Positions 45,394 through 58,489 of a stretch of 64,000 nucleotides of DNA are shown here, piece by piece. The notes beneath the pieces were generated by a model. The model was not told the origin of the DNA. It saw only the letters and a program-made list of their open reading frames with translations, and did no database searches. Source of the DNA: Prostheceraeus crozeri (Eukaryota > Platyhelminthes > Polycladida > Euryleptidae); contig CAJQUW010012889.1 in NCBI GenBank assembly GCA_907163375.1, positions 372,001-436,000 on the forward strand, in the 5' to 3' direction. Within the stretch, counting starts at the first letter, position 1; each line of letters starts with the position of its first letter. Both the position numbers and the translations under genes were made by a program.

Positions 45394-46116
45394 GTCCGGC
45401 AGCCAGAGCGAGTTTCTGCAGGGAACGAGGCCGAAAATGAGACTTTCACAGAATGATGTACACCCTATGCCTACTACGAATCTGCACGTCTGCCGAGTTC
45501 TAGTGAGTTCCTCTTCTTGTCAGACAAGATCAAAGAAAAACACATGCAAATCCAATGGGACGCAGATTGCAGCTTTTGGCAAAAATGAAATTTTCTATGT
45601 TTTCTGTGATTAAACGAAAAGTACTAAGCCTCGAGTCAGAATTTTTGGCATGGAATATCTTCAGGTCATCTCCTATGATGTGCATTTGCTATTATCATGC
45701 ATCTAATCGGAAATGTATATGAGAATGTGGTCGAATGTCGATAAAGTTGCTAAAAATGCTTGTGTTTGCCGACATTAAGAGGCTCGCCAAATCTGAATGT
45801 GTTTAGCTTCATAGACAGAAGTGCATGAACATGAAAGGAAATGACCTGAAGATATTCCATGCCAAAAATTATGACTCTGGGCTTAGTACTTTTCGTTTAA
45901 TCACAGAAAACATAGAAAAATTCATTTTAGCCAAAAACTGCAATCTGCGTCCCATTGGATTTGCATGTGTTTTTCTTTGATCTTGTCTGACAAGAAGAGG
46001 AACTCACTAGAACTCGGCAGACGTGCAGATTCGTAGTAGGCATAAGGTGTACAACATTCTGTGAAAGTCTCATTTTCGGCCTCGTTCCCTGCAGAAACTC
46101 GCTCTGGCTGCCGGAC
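45394..46116. mobile_element. palindromic foldback MITE, copy 2 (complete)
   Basis: The two arms of about 300 bp run from GTCCGGCAGCCAGAGCGAG (45394) inward and from its complement GGCTGCCGGAC (46116). TA lies on both sides (45392-45393, 46117-46118). The arms share words such as CCTCTTCTTGTCAGACAAGA. The central loop is about 130 bp. No coding. Best-preserved of three copies (others 22259-22858, 59749-60454). Confidence 0.9.
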
Positions 46117-46118
46117 TA

Positions 46119-48285
46119 TGAAAGCGTGGCCAACGCGTTGCTAAAGTTGCATTTGTTGTCCTGCTTCATAAAAAGCTAATGACTTTTCTTTCATTAGTAA
46201 TGTTGCTAGTTATGATTTTTGAGTGGGATGAGCAATACCTGAAGGGCACATTTACAGTTTGTACTGTTTGTGCACATTAACCTATCATTATCCGAATTTG
46301 TGCTCATTGTTATGGCAGTTCCTGTTGCAATATTCTTTTCCTGTTATCCTATAGCTACAAAATGATCCAAATTACTGAATATGGCTAGAAATATGTATCA
46401 GAAATTCGGAATGTGTCTCGACTCGCTGCCTTGCATTGATTCGTCTTCTGAGTTTTTGAGAAATGCAGTGATTTTTTCTGTAAGCGACTCCAAAACACAA
46501 TGCAAAAGAACATCTATTTTGTTTACTATACCAGATTTCTTCCATCTTTTATTTATTTGTGAGGCAATCAGTATATAGCACCTGCTCAGAGACCCTACTG
46601 GAATCTTTACATAGATTACATAGAGCGCGCTGGATAATGCACCAGCTGATTCCCTCGTTTACTAATTGCACATTTACTTGTATGTGATGTGTAGTATAGG
46701 CCTAATCTACAGGAGACCTGACACAGGTATACTGATGTTTCTGATATACTGATATCTATACCCATGCCTATAGAGGTACAATACATGCATGTACATCAGA
46801 CATGTAGCCCATTCGAAAAACAGTCACTAGCAATAAATTTCAGCTTTACGTTGATTAACTAACGTGTCAGAAAATATTTGAGTCTTTTCCAAGACTTAGA
46901 TTTTGCTGTTGAAGACTATTTCTTGTTCTAAGGAACGAAGCTAGGATATTTAACATTTTTAAATTTATTTTGGGATTCTGGTAATACAGTGCAGGCTGTC
47001 AAGTCGCCTCTTATTTTAATTGTTTGGCATTCAGATAAAAAGCAGTTTGTTTCTTTTCCCAGAGATTCTGTTACTATTCGTTTTTCTAGACTGCTGCGAA
47101 CTTTTCCTAATTTTTTCGTATTGAAAGATTCAAATTTCAGAAAACGCCAGCCGAGTTGCCGTATATAGATGTGTATATTTTTAGACAGTCTCAAGTAAGG
47201 ATTTTTTGAGTAAATCACTTCTACCAATTATGTAACAGAGCTTTTATCTTTTTTAAGAGATTGAGTCTCGCCACTCAGTTCTGAAAATGGTGTTAATTGA
47301 TCCAACTGCAAAACTGCTGACTCAACCACAAGGCCGAAAAGACGCTGAAATGATGCTGAAAAGACGCCTAGAATACCCAGACATCAAGAGATACATTCAT
47401 CTCTGCTAGTAATGAATTAACATTTTCCTCGCAACAAGCTTTGGCCTACATGATATTTGCCTGAATCCCTTAGGCCTACAGTGCATATCATTCGATGCCT
47501 TGCTCAATTTTTCGAGCGCTCTCAAAAATATCGAAAGACATTAAGACAATGTTATAATTCGATGGTAGCCTAGAGGCCTACCTCAGTACCTTAGTGCTAC
47601 AATAGCAATTAAATATATGTACAGTATAGAGGCATTTTGTACTTATCACTGTTGAACATTGTCTGGTAGCTGGTATCACACACATGTTTGGGCTATCAGC
47701 AATTTTTCTGAAAAGAATAATTGATAAGGAAAAATTTCGGTGCATCTCCTTATGGTCTTATAGTGGTTACCAATTACTCGTATACTCAGTGGTCACCATA
47801 AAGCCAAAAGAACAAAACTCAAAATTTAATTCCGATGTTTATCGACAACCATAAGATTCACAACTTCAACCAAAAGAATTAGAATGGAAAGAGCCAGGCA
47901 GCAGCTTCTATGCTTTTCAGGAATAAAATCTGTTAGTAGTCTATTATTTAGTATCCGAAGAAGTCACCTCACTTGTTTCACAATCCGAGAAGTTGTGTTT
48001 TATTTTCAGTCGATTTTATAAGCCTACTCCATCAATCAAGACACTCATCAAGAGGCGAAAGGTGTTAAGATAATAAATATGAGAATTGACACACTTACTG
48101 AGAGACGAGAACTGGTTGAAGTGATAAAATGAAGGAGTTTGAAGATTACGATCGTTGATGAAGCCCCGAATAACTTGTTCGTGATCCACATGGCAGAAAG
48201 GCCTCCTCTTAAACTTCAGCAGATGTTTACCCCCATGGACTGTTGACATCATTGAATGCTTCCTACAAAACCATCGCTTTCGGGG
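46119..48285. other. no confirmed gene
   Basis: Scattered short open stretches only. A stretch near 47285-47405 (KMVLIDPTAKLLTQPQG, then KRRLEYPDIKRYIHL) has protein-like composition but I cannot place it. Confidence 0.4.
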
Positions 48286-48289
48286 TTTT

Positions 48290-49050
48290 TTTGGAAGCAG
48301 ACAGAAGCAGATAGAGGCGGCAAAAGAAAGGCATTGCTCAGGGATCAGTCTTAGCACCTACTCTCTTCAACATTTACATAAACTGATAACCCTTTGTCAA
48401 CGAGCAGAAAATTCAGCTGTGCCGATGACATTTGTTGTGCCCATCTAGCTCGAACATTCGCAAATCTGAACGCCCTGCTGAATGATGACGTCTCTGATGT
48501 AGTTGACTTATGTTCTCGATGAATGCTGCAACCAAGCCACGGAAAAGATAATTTCTACCGTGTTTTACCTAGACAGCTGTCAAAGTGGTCATCAATTTGA
48601 CGTGCACATTAACATTTTTCGCATATCTCATGAACCTAAGCCTGCATACTTTAGATAGAACGTCATCTTGCAATGAGCATCTGGCAAAGCTAAGCTATAA
48701 TATGCAGACAAGAAATAATCTTCTGAAAATGATCGCTGGCTAGACCTGGGGCAGTGATGCTAATGTACTGCGTGAAACAGGACTGGTGTTGGGCTACTCA
48801 ACAGCTGAACCTTGCTGTCCTGCTTGGAAAAACTCAACACATAGCAAAGTAGTAGATGTCCAATTAAATGAAATCATGCTGACTATATCCGGTGCCATCA
48901 AACCAATGAAAACTGACTGGCTTTCCACACTCGCCGATATTGCTTGCCTTGCCGATTCGAGGTTGGCTCGCCAGACATAAAATCTCATCCTAGAATTAAT
49001 GAAATCAGGCTTGCCGAAACCAGTGCCAGCCGCGCCAGACACGTGATCTA
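48290..49050 (+). mobile_element. non-LTR retrotransposon RT C-terminal fragment
   Basis: Plus-strand text reads QGSVLAPTLFNIYIN, then CADDICCAH, LDRTSSCNEHLAKLSYNMQT, NNLLKMIAG, VLRETGLVLGYSTAEPCCPA and HSKVVDVQLNEIMLTISGAI. This order fits the RT catalytic box and the long conserved tail of a Jockey/RTE-like family common in marine animals. It contains stops and a frame change; 5' part missing. Confidence 0.8.
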
Positions 49051-49536
49051 TTTTTTAGAAATTCTGAAACTGTAGGCACCAACGGCGCCGCGCTGCTGCG
49101 CGGTAGTCTCTCAAATGTGCGCCTGAATCGTTGCGCATGAATCGCCTCGCCGGATCAAAAGCGCACCCGTCTATAGATTCCACTTCGGCTCAGAGGAGTT
49201 ATTGCCGCGACACCATAATTAATGCGACTCTGCCGTTCTAATGCTCACTGACAACTATTTTGATTGAAGGAACACATGGAACTAGTAAATGTAACTATTC
49301 AACATCAAGAATAAAAGCCTCTGCTATAGATGCGATGAAGCCTCTCATAAAGCCTATGTGTAGAAATTCTCCGACGGTATTAGGGATGAGAAAAGAGCAA
49401 GATATTAGAGCGCCACCGAGTATTTTTAGACTGCATTTTAATCAGATATAATGACTCCGCACAATGTCGATTAACGCCACAACTATAGTCAATGATATAA
49501 GCGTTTGACACTAGCGTGAAAAATATGTCAGGCGAA
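49051..49536. other. LINE 3' flank, no gene
   Basis: GC-richer until about 49200, which may be the LINE 3' UTR; then AT-rich with no feature. Confidence 0.35.
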
Positions 49537-51020
49537 CCTCTCTATAACGACACCCATCGGGACTCGTTATAGAGAGGGCGTCGTTGTAGAGAGGGATGCA
49601 AAAAATAAACAAATAACTACAAATAAACAATAATGTTCAGTGCTAAGAAGTTTTTCACATCTACTGTCGTCATTTTATTTATTTTATGTTGGTATACGAT
49701 GCTCGTTGATACCCAATTACTATTTTATTTAAATATATATTCATAAGCTGCCGGTATATTCCCAATATGTTTTCAAAAAGCAGAGATGAATTAATTAAAG
49801 AAGATTTGTATTTAACAGATAAAGTGATTCTTAAAAAAGGCTTTCAGTGCGCTTCTGCTTCATCACTTCCATCCGTTGTTTGGCAGTAACGTCATCGAGC
49901 TTGTCACACAAAACCAACACTGCGGGATCATCAACATTTCTCTCAATGTATTGTCTCAGAATATCCAAGGCTTGGCGGGATTCTTAATTGGTGACTGACG
50001 GGATTTCAAGCTCCTCCACCAGCTCCTCTGGCTCAGCTTCAACCGGTTCAATTGCAGATATCTTCTCCATATCTTCTCTTTGCGAGCTATCTTCTCCATG
50101 ATCATGATGCCGTTTGTCTGCACCTCACACGTTGGTCCGCCGTCACGCAGTGGGTGAGACTGACTCCATCCTCCACTTCGCGTTGCTCGTACAAGTCTCA
50201 CTACAATCCTGCAAGTTCCTCACTGACGGGGTGCGGTTCTGCAGTCATCGCACCTGTAGATGTGAACTTGCCTCTTCCGCCCATCTTTCTCCAGTTTCTT
50301 ATCCCAATCTTTCAACCATGTCTCATACATGGGCGCTGTCATCCATACCTTGCAATTGGCTCTATAGTCAACCGGAATCCTTGCATTCTTGAAGCAACGT
50401 GGCTTTACAGATTTTCTTATGACAAGCAGTGTACACTGCCTACCTTTAGAAGCCAATGTTTTGTTGGGTAGAAGTCGCAAACTAGTCTCATCTAAGTTAT
50501 AAACGTCATTACGATGGAACGCATCAATTGTAGCCTTCAGAATCTCCTGCTGCCAGTCGCTGATCACCAGCATGTTGATCGCCCTGGCCTTGAACTGACT
50601 TGAAGTTGACCGAGTGTCTTCTGGAAAACTTCTCTAGCCATCCGTTGTTAGCTCATTAGTAAGTTGTTTTGCCTTCTCTTGCAGCAGCTGTCCAGTGACG
50701 GGAACGTTCTGACTTCGAACCTGTTTGAACCAAGACAGAAATGACCTCTCTAGCTTATCGTATATCACCGGCTTTATACTGCTTCGTTTAGTGCTGTCTG
50801 CGCACTCAATTGGCTTCTCAATTGAATCTTTTGCATTCAGAATGCCAAAGCGCTTAGCTAGCTCGAAACGACTAACATTTTCTGCAGTTGCGTCGATTAT
50901 CTGTCTCTTGTCTTTCAGCGTCTGTCACGGCCACAGTGCTATGTCGCAGACGTAAGACATCATCCAATGATGAAATTTCTCGCCTTTCTCCAAACTAAGA
51001 GGTGTTACTATAAGGGAGGT
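49537..51020 (-). mobile_element. pogo/Tigger-type transposon, internally deleted
   Basis: The left end CCTCTCTATAACGACACC at 49537 pairs imperfectly with GGTGTTACTATAAGGGAGG at 51001. On the minus strand the DNA-binding part reads LKDKRQIIDATAENVSRFEL, AKRFGI and NVPVTGQLLQEKAKQL (50910-50655). Then DVYNLDETSLRLLPNKTLAS, KPRCFKN and NCKVWMTAPMYETWLKDWDK (50500-50250) carry the first catalytic Asp. A tail (ALDILRQYIER, KLDDVTAKQRME) follows to about 49850. The segment with the later catalytic residues is missing, so it is non-autonomous. Confidence 0.85.
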
Positions 51021-51269
51021 GTTCCCATCTTCAAGGTAAATTCGGTTTTTGTAACATAGGTGGTGACATCAGATCCCTGAAGTCAACATGTCGGATGTTG
51101 TGGCATTATAGTGACTGCACCGATTCCTGTAAAAGCTCAGCCAACATCAAGATGACAGTCCAGCTGCCGTTATACCAGCATGTTTGGCATTGTCGCTGCT
51201 GCTTCACTAATGCGATATCGCACGTCAGTCAGTTCTTGGAAATGGAAACATGAAACCTAAACCTTATCC

Positions 51270-51970
51270 TTCACATTGCCCAATCTCAAACCGGCTTGTT
51301 ACTGTACAGTGGCCATTTAAAAGTTAAATCTGCTGGAGACTGATTCATCGCTGAGGGAGCTTTTTAAGTTTTATAAATGGTCGGACTTCATCTTGCCAGT
51401 GCGTTGGTGCAGCATCCTGTTGAAAGAGTCATTCAATTAGCCTGAAGCTGAAGGAGAAGTCAGCTTTGCAGCATTCAGAACACACATATTCAGTGATTCT
51501 CCTTGAAACTCCACTACCTGATGTGGATGTTCCAAAATTTCACATCCTGATTTTATGACGACTCACTTTTCCGTTGATGCAAAGTGCGACCTCGTCACTG
51601 GACATGACACGTGAAAGAAAATCTTCCCCTGCTTCTTTTGAAAAACAAATTTTCAGAGCTCCAAACGCTTTTCTATGTATAGCCCCTTTGTTTATAGCCT
51701 GCCGCAGTTGAATCTGAGCTAGACTATCGTCTGTTTGCCGAGGTGCGCCTCCGGGGAGGTCATAAAGAACAATTGTAAATTTTGAAAAGAAAATTGTCCA
51801 AAAACTGACGCTTTTGAAAAATGTACTGTGCCTCAAAGTGAAGAACAACATACCGTCGTTACATGATGCATAAAACTCGTTAAGTGTTGTAGAACTGATT
51901 TCTAAAATATGAGCTAACTCAATAGATAGATATAGTCTAATGAGATCGGATGAATCATTTTGAAACACCT
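51270..51970 (-). mobile_element. Tc1/mariner-superfamily transposase remnant
   Basis: Minus-strand text reads DFLSRVMSSDEVALCINGKV, then RHKIRMWNFG (51610-51530), and then LFQQDAAPTHWQDEVRPFI (about 51420-51365). It matches the paired sDE...lnG.vn..n.r.W and fQQDgAP.H motifs. A PGGAPRQTDD stretch upstream fits the GRPR linker. Only fragments in several frames; no clear ends. Confidence 0.65.
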
Positions 51971-52879
51971 TGCTTCGAATGATAATGTAAAATTTTTTCT
52001 GAGCAGAAGACTGTTTTTCTGCAATTCATGCCATTTTCTGTTTAAGTGCGCTTAGAAATCTGTAGACCGATGTATTGGATATTCAAAACAGGTTTTCCTT
52101 CAGAGTAGCACGGCATCAGTATTTGTTTGTCAGACAGCAGTTGTTCGTTTGGTCTATCAGTATTTTTTGATCGAGTGGTGATCCTCCAAGATGACATGCG
52201 GTTTAACAACTTCTAAGAAACTCCGTTTAAGTAAATATTGAAGTTACAAGAAGCCCGGAAGCCCTCAAAACTTTTACAAGTTGCACTGTCATGCGCGCTG
52301 ATTTCGAGGAACCTCTAAACCAATTCCATGTCAGGTGAAATTTTATATGAAAACTCTGTGGATATAACTGATGCAAGCGTTGTACGGCCGGGTGGAATTC
52401 CGATTTTCCGAAAAATTAATTCATCTTTTATGTACTCGATCTCTTCTCCGAAAATCATAAGTGTTCAAGATACATGCAGATGTACATGCTTCAGTGTTCA
52501 CTAGTGATGACAATAATGTTTTTATTCAAATTTTAGAACAAAACCTTACAGACATTCTTGTGGTGAGTTTGTAGTTCTGACTGTTGGATAGCAATCGAAA
52601 GCTTTTTTGCGATAGACACATAAGAATGATGTCAACGTCATAGAGAACTCCTGACTCTTTCCTACTCTAAATTGAAAATGACTAGTCAAGGCTCTTTCAT
52701 GCATTCTTTTGATGCTCGTTAAAACCGAGTTAAGAGCGTTCACAAATGACTTATAAACGTCACAATTCTTCATCCCATACGCACGCACATGTCATGTGCA
52801 ATATGCAAGTCATAGAATAATTAAACAAATTACCGAAACCAGAAGAGAGTGATGCACAGGAAAAGTGTGGAAGAGATAC
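51971..52879. other. no confirmed gene
   Basis: A minus-strand stretch at 52546-52788 is not recognisable. Nothing else is seen. Confidence 0.4.
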
Positions 52880-55300
52880 AGTAGATAGATGCAGAGGAAC
52901 ATTTTCAAGGAATTAATGGTCTTAACCAAGGACATCAACCTCGTCAAACGGTGGCAAGAGATGCAGTGGTAAATCTTCTAATTGACAGACGGCCGTCATC
53001 AGAAGATTTAGAGAATTCTTTGAAGAATGTAGAGTAAATTCCGTTTTTAAATAGTGATCTAGATAAAGAAGTCCACACAGATGTGGCAAACGAAGTGACT
53101 AATCCAACTATGACAGAGATAAATGAAGTTATAGAAAGAATGAAGAAAACGAAGGCTCCTGGTCTCGATGACGTGTCGGCTGATTTGTGATAGGTCACAG
53201 ACGGAAGTGCTCAGATTGGGCAATCTTGTAAGCATCGTCCAAAAAATGTGGAGTGAGGAGAGCTTGCTAGATGACTGGAGTACTGAGGTACTGGTTTCCA
53301 TTCACAAGAGTGATGGAAGAGAAGACTTTAATAATTACAGAATGCTCATCACTGCTCTCAGTGGGATACAAGATCTTCGCGGAGGTACCTGAAAGGAGTC
53401 ATAGACCTTTTTATCGCTGAACAGTCGGCTCATATCAGGCTGGCTTTGTGCCATCATAGTAAGAGTTTGGGCTGATCATGACAAACGGACCACTCAATCG
53501 ATTCTCACGCCTTCCAATCGTGTCATACAACAGCGTGCCATATATTCTTGGAGAGATTTTAAACTTGAATCCCTTAATGAATTTGCTGAATAGTGCTCAA
53601 AATGTGAAAATCGCTCAATTTACACATCGCCATTTTTCAATAAGAAAGCATGTGAGCATGATAATGAATGAAGTACGGGGAGAACGAGCATTTTCTGGGC
53701 TCTCTTAATGTGCTGATCATCAAAATCGGTGAGGTAATAAAAAAATTAATGAGATAGTGAAGTTATCACAAAGTCATGACTCTTTTGACTGAAAATGTCA
53801 TATTGTCACTTTTCTATGAAAATGATCATGTTTGGTATATTCAGAATCCTTGCGATGTGGGGAGTACGAACATGTAAGTTTTATTCAAATTAGTTCAATA
53901 GTTCTTTTTCAAACTTCTTCAACATTTTTTGTCATTGCCGCTAAAGTACACAAACATGAAAGGTAAGCAATCTGCGATTAGCATGACAGAACAAAGAAAT
54001 GCCTTCTTTATTTATTTTGTTTTGACCCGTAGTTCACCTTACATGGTGCTTGTGTACTTTAGCGGTAGTAACAACAAAAGTTGAATAAGTTTGAAAAGGA
54101 ACTATTGAACTAATTTGAATAAAACTTGCATATTCGTGCTTCCCACATCGAAGAGATTCTGATGATACCAACATGAATATTTTTGATGAAAAAATGAGAT
54201 CATAATATTTTCAGCAGAAGAGTCATGATAACTTTTTTGATGACAGTTTTGTGATAACTTTAACGATCTCATTAATGTTTCATTGCCACCGATTTTGATG
54301 ACCAGTATATCAAAAGAGAGCTCAGAAAATGATCGTTCCGCAATTACTACACTGCCCAACACACAGTGTGGCAGACAGGCAGGAGTTCTCGAGTAAGTTA
54401 TCAATTTTTTTCTCACTCAACTTATATTTACACAGTCCTTTTTTTTCATTACCTACCATTTGAATATTATCAACATTTACATTTGTGTTTTATTCTTATT
54501 TTTCACATTGGTTTTACTTACTGAATAGTTCGATTTGAGATTTAATTCATTATTAATTGTGTTTCACCTAAGGTTAGCCCTTGCTAATTTGATTCCATGC
54601 TTGATTCATTACCATACTAACATGTTTTTTATATTGAAAAATTGCGATTTGTAAATTGAGCGGCTTTCACATTTTGAGCACTCCAGCAAATACTTTAACA
54701 GCCCATTTGAAGGCTGAGAATACCAACTCTCCAATAATGTATGACATGTTGTTGCACGACACGATTGGAAGGCATGAGAATCGATTGGGTTTCAACATAA
54801 CTTGGGTGGTCTGTTTTTTATTATCAACTCTGTGACTGTAAAAGGGAAATCCACCGTCGATCAGCTGTTTATTGTTACGCAATTTCTGGAGAAATACTTG
54901 GAATGCAATTAGGACAGATGACATCTAATCGTCGATTTCAAGAAAGAATACGATAGTATACGCAGACCAACCTTATGGAGCGTAACAAGAAATTCGGAGA
55001 AGTTTGTCAGATTGTCAAAATTGTGCTACGAAGCAAGCAACTGTTGTGTGAGAGTTGGAGGCCAAGTCACAGACGCTTTTTTTGTTCTCCTCCGACTTGA
55101 AACAGTGATGCCCTCCGGCTCCAATATTGATCAATTTCGACTGAAGTGGGTGATGAGACAAGTGAGAACTTCGGGTGGATTGAATCTGGAAGACCTGAAT
55201 TGTGACCGGTTGGCATATGTGGATGATGTCGATTTAATGGCCGAGAGCCTGGTAGTGCTGGATAGAAAGTAGGCGGATACGGTGAGGCAAGAATTCTGCC
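52880..55300 (+). mobile_element. RTE-like non-LTR RT split by a foldback element
   Basis: The first part, 52900-53470, reads NEVTNPTMTEINEVIERMKK, TKAPGLDDVSADL, then MWSEESLLDDWSTEVLVSIH, DGREDFNNYR and SYQAGFVPS. The second part, 54890-55290, reads VTQFLEKYLE, IVDFKKEYDSI, YEASNCCVRVGGQVTDAF, VMPS and LAYVDDVDLMAE. Together these follow the order of an RTE/CR1-type RT (KAPG.D, HK.gd..d..NYR, QAGF, DFKkAyDs, YxDD). The foldback element at about 53480-54860 lies between QAGF and the DFKKxYD region. Frames are broken elsewhere as well; dead. Confidence 0.75.
53484..54815. mobile_element. long foldback element (imperfect palindrome)
   Basis: Left arm 53484-53965 and right arm 54025-54810 are inverted copies. 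CGATTCTCACGCCTTCCAAT (53499) pairs with 54790-54770; GTTCAATAGTTC (53904) pairs with 54115-54100; GCCGCTAAAGTACACAA (53939) pairs with 54067-54050. The right arm has about 240 extra bases (54420-54660). It is inserted in the RTE-like RT above. No transposase seen. Confidence 0.8.
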
Positions 55301-56005
55301 AAATAAGTGGCCGGGACGACTGGATTGTTGTGGCGCAGAATCGAGTCGAATGGAACTGCAGTGGCAAATGGTCTGCATGGCCTGAGACCTCCGGACTGAG
55401 TGAGTATATTTGTAGAAAAGCGACAACTCAAAGACGTGTTTAATTTGATATAGAGTAAATAATTCTAAAATAAATTCAAAGTAGATATAAGCAAGGAAAT
55501 GAAAACTAACTTATTTTAAGCACTTTCGACAACTCTAGTCATAATAAGATAACGTCATTAAGCAAAGGATGCTAAACAGTCTTGCTTCAAAAGCTAAAAA
55601 CATTCAATTCAATTCATATAGGGGCCAGCTATGAAAGGAGATTAAGTGAAAATACTGAAATCGAGACATGCACAACTGGAAATTAGCATAGATATGGTAA
55701 ATGGGTTGATTTTTGTTTTCTTTTATTCAATTCAATAGAAGGAATGTCTGTTTTAAATTCACAAAGAAAGTACTCGTGTGGTGTGTCAAGTCCTTCTTGA
55801 TTTATTCAAAATGAAATGACTTAAGTATCAAAGATTACACACTACACCTGACTTTCACTACCAGCATTTCAAATTTGCATTAAGCAAGTTAGTGAAGTTT
55901 CGACGGGCATTCATTAAATACGGCTGGCATCACTTTAAACACACGCGCCTAAGTTAGTGCGCCTGCAATAATTAAAATTTGACGCTTTTTGCAAACACAT
56001 CGAAA
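55301..56005. other. no recognisable feature
   Basis: LINE tail until perhaps 55430, then AT-rich sequence without signals. Confidence 0.35.
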
Positions 56006-56173
56006 ATAGAATAGTTGAATATTGAGTTGCATTCTCAGTTGAAAAATGGAAACAGACCTAAATAGCTGCCATTTCATTCAATGTCAGGAATTATCAGAAG
56101 GCGTAATTTACATCTCAGGTCTGTTACCATTTTTCAACTGAGGATGCAATTCAATATTTAACTATTCTATTTA
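56006..56173. repeat. 168-bp hairpin repeat (MITE-like)
   Basis: AATAGAATAGTTGAATATTG and AAAAATGGAAACAGACCT on the left pair with AGGTCTGTTACCATTTTT and CAATATTTAACTATTCTATT on the right. The arms are about 56 bp with a similar-sized loop. No target duplication is evident. Confidence 0.75.
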
Positions 56174-56507
56174 TACCAGCATTTCAGTCTACGAATTTAT
56201 AGCAATCTCCTTTTCATAATTTGCATTTTGCAATTAAAGAACTCACAGTCTTACACAACCCAAATGAAGATAATGACTGGAACAGTCCTATAATATTAGA
56301 TTAATTAATATTTTTGGGTAGGCTATATTGGAATGTCAATTAAATCTAAATGATATGTGAGCGAAGTGTTCGACTACTCATCGCTTCATCGGTTTCTCTG
56401 TTCTTGTTCAATTGTGCATATGTACTAGTATGGACCTAACATGAAACTATGCTGTAGAGCCACATTGATCCATGCAAATACTTGCTACACCTTTCATATT
56501 TTTCAGG

Positions 56508-56757
56508 AGCCTATTCACATTGGTCGATCGTCCAACTTCCCGAAATCTTCGGTATCGATCGATGGAATGGATATTCGCACGAATGGTGCCACCCAAGACC
56601 ACAGCAATTTTTTGCGATGGCTTTTCTAGTTTTCAATTTAAGTCACGGACCTTCGCAGGAAGAAACTTTGGAGTGCCTCGAGTGCTCTCTGAACACCAGA
56701 ATGAATTTCAGTAAGAAATGCTCCGAGCATTATATGAGAACTCTGAACTTTATTTGA
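56508..56757 (+). CDS. possible orphan exon, unknown product
   Basis: After a fair acceptor (CATATTTTTCAG at 56496-56507) an open frame reads AYSHWSIVQLPEIFGIDRWN, then ETLECLECSLNTRM and SKKCSEHYMRTLNFI before a stop at 56755-56757. Three frames are open here at once, which weakens the case. No domain recognised. Confidence 0.2.
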
Positions 56758-57050
56758 CCCTCAATCAGGCGCATTAATGGAAAATTTTCTTATTTGTTTA
56801 TTGTTGCAAATAAGTATGACATCAAGCTGATTTATAGCCGAATTAGTAATCTATGAACAACTTTTAAGATTGTGACATATAATCTGATTTTGGATGAGGG
56901 CCTAAAAAATGAATAATGTTTTCTACCCGTAGTATAATAGCATGCAGAAATACTTGAAATTGCTTGAAATGCGCAATAATGACACAATGTAATAGGCCTG
57001 TAACTTCTATCTTTCAAAGTAATTGTTGATTTATTGACTTTGACAACATG
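56758..57050. other. no recognisable feature
   Basis: AT-rich gap before the mariner-type element. Confidence 0.35.
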
Positions 57051-57052
57051 TA

Positions 57053-58291
57053 CAGGGTGACCAGTTAAAGACGCCGGATTGAATTCAATAGCCATATCCA
57101 CGATACTGAACATATGTTATTAATTAAATGCCTGGAATATTTACAAAGGTAGGTAACTTCATTTTCCATCGTCAATTTGCTATGAATTTGATGCAGAAGT
57201 TGCATTGGGTGAGTTCCACTCATAATGGTAATAGAACACCTGGCACAGTCACACCACTTGCCATTTGTATTATTGGATAGAAAATCCCAGGGCATCTTTA
57301 TGCCATCGGTCACATCAGTTACCTCCTTAGTACAATTACCCTTACAAAGTTCAAGTTGCACAACAGTTTGAAACTTCGACCATGCAGTTCGCCGAGATTG
57401 TACCAATTTTGCGCTTAAGAATCAGCAAGTGAACCCAATGTTTACGAGGAGAACAATCTTTAGCGACGAGACCTATTTTCATCTCGACGATTGCGTAAAG
57501 AAACAAAATTTTCGAATATGGTCCACAGACGATCCTCAAGTGAGGATCGATTACCCTACATGAGAAGCCATTGCAACCCGACCAATGTGCGGTATGGTGT
57601 GGTGGAGTGATTAGACCATATTTTTGAAAATGAAAATGGAGTTGTGAAGGAAAATGGCGATTGTCATTCAAGGATGATAAATGAGTTCCTTTGCCTCAAC
57701 TCGAAACCTCAGATGAACAAGACTTATGGTTACAACTAGATGGTGCAACTAAACATACTGCACGAGAAACCACACAGTTCATCAGAGAATAATTTCCTGA
57801 TCGCCTTTTCTCCAGCAATGGTTATCATCGATGGATGGCCACCAGGATCATGTGTCTTGTCCCCATATGATTTCCATGATGATTTCTATCTGGGCTATGT
57901 GAAATCGCGGGCATATAAAAAAACCAACAGGATTGCTCAATTAAAGCACGAGATCCGAGGTGTATTTGTGAATCACGCTAAACTTGTGTGAAAGAGTGAT
58001 TGAACATTTCCTTCACAGAATAAGAGTATGCTGTGACTGCAGAGGTGGTCCTTTAAAGGATGGTGTTTTTCATAAGTGAATGCAGACCGTGGATGCAAAA
58101 TTGTCTTGTGAATGTAATATCAAACATATTTAATCCTTTTTTCGTATTTCAATTAATTTCCTTGTAAACCGACAATGCAAAATGAAGTTGCATGCCTATG
58201 CAGATATTCTGGGCAACAAATCAATAACATATCAGTAGCATTGTGGATATGCCTATTGAATTAAATCCAGTGTCCTTAACTGGACACCCTG
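57053..58291 (+). mobile_element. mariner-type transposon, degenerate transposase
   Basis: The ends CAGGGTGACCAGTTAAAGAC and the complement CAGGGTGTCCAGTTAAGGAC are inverted repeats of about 28 bp, flanked by TA (57051-57052, 58292-58293). The length, 1239 bp, fits mariner. Plus-strand text reads FTRRTIFSDETYFHLDDCVK, KQNFRIWSTDDPQ (57440-57540), then LWLQLDGATKHTARETTQFI (about 57724-57785) and FPDR, giving the first two catalytic Asp regions. Further text (KSRAYKKTNRIAQLKHEI) fits the C-terminal tail. Several stops and frame changes; inactive. Confidence 0.85.
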
Positions 58292-58485
58292 TATTTGCTC
58301 ATTGAAATTAGTTTTCGAGAATTTGAATTGTTTTGCTCATTTGATTTTGCTATTTAATCATCACAAGTGTTTGTTTGGTCATTCGATATAGTTTAATTTT
58401 CTTGATTTCAAAAAATACTTTTGCATTTTTAACACCATGATTTTAATTTTTAAATCTTGTGTCATCATATGTTTACTTAAGCAGA
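58292..58485. other. no recognisable feature
   Basis: AT-rich; nothing seen. Confidence 0.35.
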
Positions 58486-58489
58486 TATA

